Below, piece by piece: positions 24,642-29,805 of a stretch of DNA of 29,805 nucleotides. Source of the stretch: Opitutus sp. (GTDB lineage Bacteria; Verrucomicrobiota; Verrucomicrobiae; Opitutales; Opitutaceae); the NCBI GenBank assembly GCA_009695065.1, contig SIBR01000043.1, forward strand, positions 1 through 29,805, given 5' to 3'. Under the pieces are notes generated by a model. The model made no database searches and was not told the DNA's origin. It was given only the letters and a program-made list of their open reading frames with translations. The position numbers and the translations under genes were made by a program. Within the stretch, counting starts at the first letter, position 1. Each line of letters starts with the position of its first letter.

Positions 24642-26456
24642 ATGAAATTCCCACGAACGTTTTTGTGCTGGCTGGCCTTGCTCCCCGCCTTGACCGGAGG
24701 GCAATCCCTCAACGCTGCTGAAGCGAGTTCGGCCACGATGCGCCCGGTGATTCGCGGGCGCTTTCAGGCGGTCAGCTCCATGAAGGCCGAGTCGACGCTC
24801 GCGGCGGAACGCATCCTGCAGGCCGGGGGAAACGCGTTTGACGCGATCGTCGCGGGGCAGGCGGTCCTCGGGCTCGTGGATGCAGCTAACAACGGCGTGG
24901 GGAGCGACGCGGTGATTTTGGTTTACGATGCGAAGGCGAAGAAAGTGTGGTCGGTGAACGCCGAAGGAACCGCGCCCAAACTCGCGACAATCGAATGGTA
25001 CAACAAGAACCAAGGCGGCAAGCTCCCCGACAGCGATGGCTTGCTGGCGGGGACCGTGCCGGGCGCAGTCGATGCATGGTTTTTGCTGCTCGATCGCTGG
25101 GGCACCAGGAGTTTTGCCGAGGTTTTGGCGCCCGTTATCGAGATGGCCGAAAATGGCTTTCCGCTCGGCCATCATCTCGCCAACGCCATCGCCGGATCGA
25201 AGAAGCTGAAGAAGAATCCCACCAGCGTTAGAGTGTACTTTCCGGACGACCAGGCTCCGAAGCCGGGAGATATTTTTCGGAATCCGCAACTGGCCGCGAT
25301 GCTGAAGAAACTCGTCGAGGCGGAAAAGCAGAACGCGCACAAAGGCCGGCATGCGGCGCTACAAGCGGCGCGCGATCGTTTTTACAAGGGCGACATCGCG
25401 CGGACCATGGCCAGGTTTTCGGAGGAGAACGGCGGCCTGTTCCGCTACGAGGACTTCGCCAGCTACACCGCGAAAGTGGAGGAGCCCGTCTCCGTCAATT
25501 ACCGCGGTTATCAAGTTTACAAAAACCCTTCGGCCAACCAGGGCCCGGCCGAGTTGTTTGTACTCAATCTGCTCGAAGGTTATGATCTCAAGAAGATGGG
25601 CCGGAACAGCGCGGACTACATCCACACCTGCGTCGAGGCCATCAAGCTGGGGTTTGCCGATCGCGACAAATATCTCGGCGACATGGATTTCATCCAAATC
25701 CCTTACGAAGGATTGCTTTCGAAGGATTATGCGCGCGAACGCCGCAAACTGATTGAAGCCCGGAAGGCTTCGCTCGAGCTGCGCGCGGGCACGCCGGAAC
25801 AGTTCATGAAAAACCGCGTCGTGCTGGACCGGCCCCTGCGCGCGCATTTGGAGGGCGAGGCCGATCACGAAGGCGACACCAGCTATATCTCCGTCGTCGA
25901 CAAAGAACGAAACATGATCTCCTTCACGCCGAGCCTGCACAGCGGTTTCGGCACGGGCGTGGTGATGGCTGATCTGGGCTTTATCTTCAATTGTCGCGGC
26001 GACTACTATTCGCTCATCCCCGGCGAGGCGAATGCCCTCGCTCCCGGCAAGCGTCCACGCAGCACGCTGCAGAGCACGCTGGTGATGAAGGACGGCCAGC
26101 CGCACATGGTCATGGGCAGTCCGGGCGGCGACGATCAAATCATGCGCACGATGCAGACGTTTCTGAACATTGTGGAATTCGGCATGAACGTGCAGCAGGC
26201 CATCGAATCCCCGCGGTGGGGCACCCGCAGTTTTCCGGCCTCGCCGTTTCCCCACACGATGTATCCCGGCGAAATGTCGGTGGAGGATCGCATTGGGGAG
26301 GATGTGCGCAAAGAACTCATTTCCCGCGGACATATACTCAAGGTCTCGCGCGGCTGGTCGATGGGTTCGAATGCCGCCATCGTGGTCGACTTGAAAACCG
26401 GTGTGTTGAGCGCTGGCGCGGACCCTCGCGTCGAAGCCTACGCGTGGGCCTGGTAG
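24642..26456 (+). CDS. gamma-glutamyltransferase, secreted
   Basis: A 604-residue Ntn-hydrolase precursor with a signal peptide (residues 1-26, ending LNAAEA). It should split itself into a large subunit (up to 412) and a small subunit starting at the nucleophile Thr413 in EGDTSYISVVD; the usual TTH is T-S-Y here. Other family marks are SGFGTGVV in place of the usual oxyanion-loop phrase, GKRPRSTLQSTLV, and MVMGSPGGDDQI with the glutamyl-binding SPGGD. The enzyme cleaves or transfers gamma-glutamyl groups, chiefly of glutathione, outside the cytoplasm. The missing His after Thr-Ser and the changed loop could shift substrate preference (inference). It is convergent with proB. Confidence 0.92.
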   Translation: MKFPRTFLCWLALLPALTGGQSLNAAEASSATMRPVIRGRFQAVSSMKAESTLAAERILQAGGNAFDAIVAGQAVLGLVDAANNGVGSDAVILVYDAKAKKVWSVNAEGTAPKLATIEWYNKNQGGKLPDSDGLLAGTVPGAVDAWFLLLDRWGTRSFAEVLAPVIEMAENGFPLGHHLANAIAGSKKLKKNPTSVRVYFPDDQAPKPGDIFRNPQLAAMLKKLVEAEKQNAHKGRHAALQAARDRFYKGDIARTMARFSEENGGLFRYEDFASYTAKVEEPVSVNYRGYQVYKNPSANQGPAELFVLNLLEGYDLKKMGRNSADYIHTCVEAIKLGFADRDKYLGDMDFIQIPYEGLLSKDYARERRKLIEARKASLELRAGTPEQFMKNRVVLDRPLRAHLEGEADHEGDTSYISVVDKERNMISFTPSLHSGFGTGVVMADLGFIFNCRGDYYSLIPGEANALAPGKRPRSTLQSTLVMKDGQPHMVMGSPGGDDQIMRTMQTFLNIVEFGMNVQQAIESPRWGTRSFPASPFPHTMYPGEMSVEDRIGEDVRKELISRGHILKVSRGWSMGSNAAIVVDLKTGVLSAGADPRVEAYAWAW

Positions 26457-26503
26457 TCCGGATGGGCCGGCCCGCGAAACGACCCCGAATTCGCGGAAGG
26501 GCA

Positions 26504-26521
26504 GGGCGTCTTATTACGCCC
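26504..26521. terminator. hairpin between convergent ggt-like gene and proB
   Basis: GGGCGT (26504-26509) pairs with ACGCCC (26516-26521) around CTTATT. It lies in the 74-base space between two converging genes, 9 bases from the proB stop, so it could serve both. No T-run is present. Confidence 0.45.
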
Positions 26522-26530
26522 CGCACCCGA

Positions 26531-27655
26531 TCAGAGCAGCGCGAGTTCGTCGCGGTGGACAACCTCGAGGCGCTTCCGCGCGGGAAAGAGCGCGCGCACG
26601 GCGTCGCCCTTTTTGCCCGCGATGGCGGGAATGTCGGCGCTCGAAAACGAAGTCCGGCCGCGGGCGAGGACCGTGCCGTCGGGCCCGGCGATGTTCACTA
26701 CCTCGCCGGCGGCGAACTCGCCCTGCGCTCCGGTCACCCCGACGGCGAGCAGGCTGCGACCGTCGTCGCGCAGGACGGGAATCGCGCACGCGTTGACCTG
26801 GAGCGTACCGGTGGGCCGTTGAAAATAGGCGAGCCAGCGCTTTTTTGCCTCAAGCGGAAGTCCGTTCGGCACGAAGAACGTCCCCGGGCCGCCGCCGGCG
26901 AAAAGGCGCGACAGAATTTCGGGTTCGCTGCCGCTGGCGATGAAAACCCCGCAACCGGAGCGCGTGGCCAGCTTGGCCGCGGTGATTTTCGACTGCATGC
27001 CGCCGACGGCCGTCTCGCTCGTCGTGCCGCCGGCCATCGCCTCGATTTCGGGCGTGATCCGCTCGATCACGGGCACGATCTGGCCCGTGCCCTTCAGGTC
27101 GATCAGGCCGGGCGCGGTGGAAAGGATCACGAGATACTGCGCCTGCGTCAGGCTCGCGACCATGGCCGAGAGGATGTCGTTGTCGCCGAACTTCAACAGC
27201 GCGTGGATTTCGGCGGCGCTCACCGTGTCGTTTTCGTTGATGATCGGTACGGTGCGATAGGCGATCAACTGCTCGAGGCATTGCTTGATGCCGAGGTAGC
27301 GATCCCGGGCGCGCAGGTCCTCGTGGGTGAGCAGCACCTGCGCGACGACGATGCCGTGCGACGCGAAACCGGCCTCCCACGTCTGCATCAACCGCGACTG
27401 GCCGATGGCGGCGCAGGCCTGCTTCTTGGACACGTCCTTCGGGCGCTTGGCGAGTTGCAGCGCGCCCATGCCGAGGCCGACGGCCCCGGATGAAACGACG
27501 ATCACCTCCGTGCCGCGGGCGCGGAGCGCGGCGATCTCGGCGCAGACTGCCGCGATGCGCGCGGTGTCGAGCCGGCCGATGCCGGTCGTGAGGACGCCGG
27601 TCCCGAGCTTGACGACGACGCGGCGCGGCGCGGGAGAATTTTCCTTCTTTGACAC
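26531..27655 (-). CDS. proB: glutamate 5-kinase
   Basis: A 374-residue enzyme that phosphorylates glutamate to gamma-glutamyl phosphate, the first step of proline synthesis. The amino-acid-kinase domain spans about 10-255, with VVVKLGTGVLT (about 13-23), VSSGAVGLG, IINENDTVSAAE, KFGDNDILSAMVA and the lysine phrase GGMQSKITAAKLA. A C-terminal PUA domain (about 275-365) follows, as in E. coli ProB; it is tied to feedback by proline in that enzyme. It starts with GTG at 27655, the first start in frame with the kinase domain. proA is not in the window. It is last in the pyrH-frr-proB row, 81 bp after frr. Confidence 0.96.
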   Translation of the reverse strand: MSKKENSPAPRRVVVKLGTGVLTTGIGRLDTARIAAVCAEIAALRARGTEVIVVSSGAVGLGMGALQLAKRPKDVSKKQACAAIGQSRLMQTWEAGFASHGIVVAQVLLTHEDLRARDRYLGIKQCLEQLIAYRTVPIINENDTVSAAEIHALLKFGDNDILSAMVASLTQAQYLVILSTAPGLIDLKGTGQIVPVIERITPEIEAMAGGTTSETAVGGMQSKITAAKLATRSGCGVFIASGSEPEILSRLFAGGGPGTFFVPNGLPLEAKKRWLAYFQRPTGTLQVNACAIPVLRDDGRSLLAVGVTGAQGEFAAGEVVNIAGPDGTVLARGRTSFSSADIPAIAGKKGDAVRALFPARKRLEVVHRDELALL

Positions 27656-27714
27656 GGGAACCGCGGAGTCGGGAAGGGAAGGCTCCGCCGCAAGGCGGGC
27701 CCCTCCGGTTTCCC
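27656..27714 (-). other. hairpin-forming spacer between frr and proB
   Basis: CCGCC-GCAA-GGCGG (27685-27698) is a 5-bp stem with a GCAA tetraloop on the plus strand. Outer GGGAACCG (27656-27663) and CGGTTTCCC (27706-27714) can pair except for one extra T. The structure sits right before the proB GTG and might hinder or regulate its translation (inference). Confidence 0.35.
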
Positions 27715-27736
27715 ATGCCCCGCATGGACGAATCGA

Positions 27737-28282
27737 TCAGACCGTGAGCAGGTCCTTTTCCTTGTGGGCGAGGTGCGCGTTGATGTCGGCGATCGATTTG
27801 TCGGTCGCCGTCTGGATGTCCTTTTCCAGACGCTTCGCGTCGTCTTCGGGGAGATGGGCCTTCTTGACGGCTTCGATGGTGTCGCGGCGCACATTGCGGA
27901 CGTGCACGCGGCCTTCCTCGGCGAGCTTGTGCGCGGTCTTGACGTATTCCTGCCGGCGCTCGCGGCTCATTTCGGGAAGCGGCACGCGGATCAATTTGCC
28001 GTCGATGGTGGGGTTGAAACCGAGGTTCGCATCGACGATGCCCTTCGCGATCGCCTTCGTCAGGCTCGCGTCCCAAGGCTGGATCTGGATCATGCGCGCA
28101 TCGGGGGTCGAGATGGCGGCGCATTCCTTGAGGCGCATGGTGGAGCCGTAGGCATCCACGGAAACGCTTTCGACCATGGCAGGCGTGGCTTTGCCCGTGT
28201 GGATGGCGCTGAACTCGTGGAGCGTGTAGTCCACGGCTTTTTTCATCTTGGCCTGGGCGTCGTTTAGAATCGGATGGCTCAT
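27737..28282 (-). CDS. frr: ribosome recycling factor
   Basis: A 181-residue protein, close to the usual 185. It splits the post-termination ribosome together with EF-G. The family marks are IHTGKATPAMVE (usually R-T-G-R-A-x-P; His here), DAYGSTMRLKECAAIS, IQPWDASLTKAIAKGI, ANLGFNPTIDGKLIRVPLPE and the C-terminal helix RRDTIEAVKKAHLPEDDAKRL. It follows pyrH by 36 bp, as in the common rpsB-tsf-pyrH-frr order. Confidence 0.97.
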   Translation of the reverse strand: MSHPILNDAQAKMKKAVDYTLHEFSAIHTGKATPAMVESVSVDAYGSTMRLKECAAISTPDARMIQIQPWDASLTKAIAKGIVDANLGFNPTIDGKLIRVPLPEMSRERRQEYVKTAHKLAEEGRVHVRNVRRDTIEAVKKAHLPEDDAKRLEKDIQTATDKSIADINAHLAHKEKDLLTV

Positions 28283-28318
28283 GGAAGGAACGGATTAAGG
28301 GTGGGGCGCGATCGCAGA

Positions 28319-29059
28319 TCAATTCTTCACCAACGTGCCGATTTTCTCGCCGGCCACGGCCTTGCGGATGGCGTGTTCGTCGCCGAGATCGAAAACCAGG
28401 ATGGGGACGTTGTTGTCCATGCAGAGGGAGAACGCGGTCGAGTCCATGACGTTGAGCCGCTGTTTCAGCGCCTCGATGAACGTGAGGTGCTCGAAGCGCA
28501 CGGCGTCGGCGTGTTTCTTCGGATCCTTGTCGTAGACGCCGTCCACCTTGGTGGCCTTGAGGATGATGTCGGCGTGCAGTTCGCTCGCGCGGAGGGCGGC
28601 GGTGGTGTCGGTCGAGAAATAGGGGTTGCCGGTCCCGGCGACGAAGATGACGACGCGCCCTTTTTCGAGGTGTCGCATGGCGCGGCGGAGGATGAACGGC
28701 TCGGCGATCTGGTTCATGGGGATCGCGGACTGGACCCGGGTGTCGACGCCGAGTTTTTCGAGGCAATCCATGAGGGCGAGGCCGTTGATCACGGTCGCGA
28801 GCATGCCCATGTAGTCGCCGGTGGTGCGGTCGACGCCGCGCTTTTCGCCGGCGAGCCCGCGGAAGATGTTACCGCCGCCGATCACGACGCAGACCTGCAC
28901 GCCGAGTTCGTGGATCTCCTTCAGCTGGGTGCAGACCTTTTCGAGGGTGGCGCCGTCGATGGCATCGCCCGATTTACCCCCGCGCAGCACCTCCCCTGAG
29001 AGCTTCAGGACGACGCGCTTGTATTTGGCGCGCAGACCGGCCGGCTTGATTTCACGCAT
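28319..29059 (-). CDS. pyrH: UMP kinase
   Basis: A 246-residue amino-acid-kinase-fold enzyme that makes UDP from UMP. Visible motifs are [10 protein letters not shown] (16-25), the phosphate loop GGGNIFRGL (61-69), the [15 protein letters not shown] helix, the acceptor site [20 protein letters not shown] and [16 protein letters not shown] near 165-180. The ATG at 29059 begins just before the first strand; the frame is open for 70 further codons upstream, but those residues match nothing in the family. It heads the pyrH-frr-proB row. Confidence 0.97.
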   Translation of the reverse strand: MREIKPAGLRAKYKRVVLKLSGEVLRGGKSGDAIDGATLEKVCTQLKEIHELGVQVCVVIGGGNIFRGLAGEKRGVDRTTGDYMGMLATVINGLALMDCLEKLGVDTRVQSAIPMNQIAEPFILRRAMRHLEKGRVVIFVAGTGNPYFSTDTTAALRASELHADIILKATKVDGVYDKDPKKHADAVRFEHLTFIEALKQRLNVMDSTAFSLCMDNNVPILVFDLGDEHAIRKAVAGEKIGTLVKN

Positions 29060-29174
29060 AAGTGGCAGCAAACGAGCGGGAAAAATCCGCGTCAATGCCC
29101 GAGATGCCGCCGCCTCGGGCCGGCGGCGCAGTAACGGGTGTCGGGAACGCTTCGGGCCGGGGGCGTTTCCGGCC

Positions 29175-29203
29175 TTGACCGGCACGACATGGCTCGCACC
29201 GTG
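29175..29203 (+). promoter_or_regulatory. weak promoter candidate for tRNA-Gln
   Basis: TTGACC at 29175-29180 resembles a -35 box. The hexamer 17 bases later (ACCGTG, 29198-29203) is a poor -10. The spacing from the tRNA start would be suitable. Confidence 0.2.
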
Positions 29204-29220
29204 TCCCTTCCTCACCTCAC

Positions 29221-29294
29221 TGCCTGATGGTGTAATGGTAGCACAGGCGACTTTGACTCGCCTAGTCATGGTTCGAATCCATGTCGGGCAGCCA
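29221..29294 (+). tRNA. tRNA-Gln (anticodon UUG), CCA encoded
   Basis: The sequence folds into a complete cloverleaf. The acceptor stem TGCCTGA/TCGGGCA has one G-T pair, and the D-arm is GTG-loop-GCAC-like. The anticodon stem is GGCGA/TCGCC with loop CTTTGAC (anticodon TTG), the variable loop has four bases, and the T-arm is CATGG-TTCGAAT-CCATG. The discriminator base is G, followed by an encoded CCA at 29292-29294. Confidence 0.96.
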
Positions 29295-29392
29295 CTTTAT
29301 AGTAAACGTCTTATGGGGTTTATGTCGACCAGAAGAAAAGCTTGGTGTCCCTTAATTGTCCCCATTATTGACGTCGCCGCAACGTATCATCT

Positions 29393-29414
29393 ACCCCAAG
29401 AAGTTGGGGGTTTT
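29393..29414 (+). terminator. intrinsic terminator after tRNA-Gln
   Basis: CCCCAA (29394-29399), loop GAAG, and TTGGGG (29404-29409) form a six-base stem followed by G and TTTT, about 100 bases beyond the tRNA. It is the likely end of the tRNA transcript. Confidence 0.55.
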
Positions 29415-29584
29415 CGCGCAAAGAGTGAGGACTGGTTGCCCTTCCCCTAGGGCACTCTGCGAGGCCAGATTCGCGATTCCCATCGCGTCAATCCTGCCAA
29501 GGCAACGAATCGTAACCGGATGCCTAGGGGGCGGGGGTCGCATTCAGGCGTCAGGGGGAACATTAGGATTGGTCCGCTCCGGCT

Positions 29585-29607
29585 CAAAAAAATTCCCCAA
29601 AAGGGGA
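29585..29607 (-). terminator. intrinsic terminator facing left from the window edge
   Basis: On the minus strand TCCCC-TTTT-GGGGA (29607-29594) is followed by a run of seven T (29592-29586). It would end a leftward transcript that starts at or beyond the right edge; that transcript may be a small RNA or the 3' end of a gene outside the window. Confidence 0.5.
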
Positions 29608-29805
29608 GGCAAGGGCGATGCCAGAAGGCTCGTTAAACGCCGTTCCTTGCGTTTTAAGGCCATTTGTCGGCATAGTGTTCACATGGACACTCAAAAGCCC
29701 CGCCAAGGGCCTTCCCGGCCGTTTTAAGGCGATGTGAACGCGCCCCTTTGGACGCAGCCCGACCTTGCTAGTTTTGATGTAGCCCCCACCGGGGGTTCGT
29801 GGCAT

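Larger units (their letters stand above)
29295..29805. other. non-coding tail after tRNA-Gln
   Basis: No frame here looks like a real gene. The stretch is less GC-rich than the rest, with a terminator at 29393-29414 and a minus-strand terminator at 29585-29607. It also holds an 18-base near-palindrome AGTGTTCACATGGACACT (29674-29691), the 10-base direct repeat GTTTTAAGGC at 29651 and 29721, and a CCCCC-ACC-GGGGG hairpin at 29783-29795. A 73-codon minus-strand frame from the window edge to 29584 runs through the terminator hairpin, so I do not call it a gene. Confidence 0.5.

Noticed and set aside
29341..29380. Short near-repeat GTCCCTTAATT / GTCCCCATTATT
   Set aside because: Only two imperfect units; too short to call a repeat family.
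29620..29740. Possible attC-like site (GTTAAAC and two GTTTTAAGGC)
   Set aside because: No paired R and L boxes with attC spacing, no cassette ORF and no integron integrase.
29584..29805. 73-codon minus-strand frame open to the edge
   Set aside because: It runs through a terminator hairpin and its T-run to reach its stop; no recognisable protein pattern.

Overview
The window reads as an ordinary chromosomal segment of a GC-rich Verrucomicrobiota bacterium, most likely of the Opitutaceae. This rests on the gene content: a Gld-type ABC transporter followed by a DUF4340 gene, a bacterial SET-domain gene, DUF1080 and DUF4139 proteins, and small proteins with a verrucomicrobial look. There is no rRNA or marker phylogeny in the window, so the placement is an inference. 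Coding is dense and mostly on the minus strand. I see no CRISPR array, prophage, integrase or transposase, and no convincing new multi-gene system.

Layout. At 1-57 is the possible first codons of a minus-strand gene. At 98-6489 (minus) lies birA, then an ATPase, a permease, a GldG-like auxiliary protein and a DUF4340 protein, with junctions of 42 bp, a 4-bp ATGA overlap, 1 bp and 17 bp. At 6580-8359 are two disrupted genes, one with a one-base frameshift and one with an in-frame TAG, flanking an intact secreted or periplasmic protein. At 8558-9940 (plus) are a SET-domain methyltransferase and a secreted DUF1080 protein. At 9941-10556 is a repeat-bearing spacer with a 59-codon ORF. At 10557-12884 is an S9-type prolyl oligopeptidase homologue whose nucleophile position is Gly.

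At 13158-18004 is an iron-sulfur assembly operon read in the order Fur-family regulator, sufC, sufB, sufD, sufT. It is preceded by a candidate operator and then by trxB and a beta-lactamase-fold serine hydrolase. The regulator probably adjusts SufBCD to iron or oxidative conditions. No cysteine desulfurase or SufE/SufU is present here, so sulfur must be mobilised by proteins encoded elsewhere. At 20756-22759 is a UvrD/Rep-type helicase with a good terminator. At 22950-26456 (plus) are a DUF4139 protein and a gamma-glutamyltransferase. At 26531-29059 (minus) are pyrH, frr and proB. At 29221-29294 is tRNA-Gln(UUG), followed by about 500 bases without a credible gene.

The least ordinary signals are in the spacers and in broken or altered genes. 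They are several intergenic clusters of 7-10 base words recurring every 7-12 bases, a perfect 18-bp inverted repeat, the Ser-to-Gly change in the S9 homologue, and two gene disruptions within 1.8 kb. The disruptions could also be sequencing errors.
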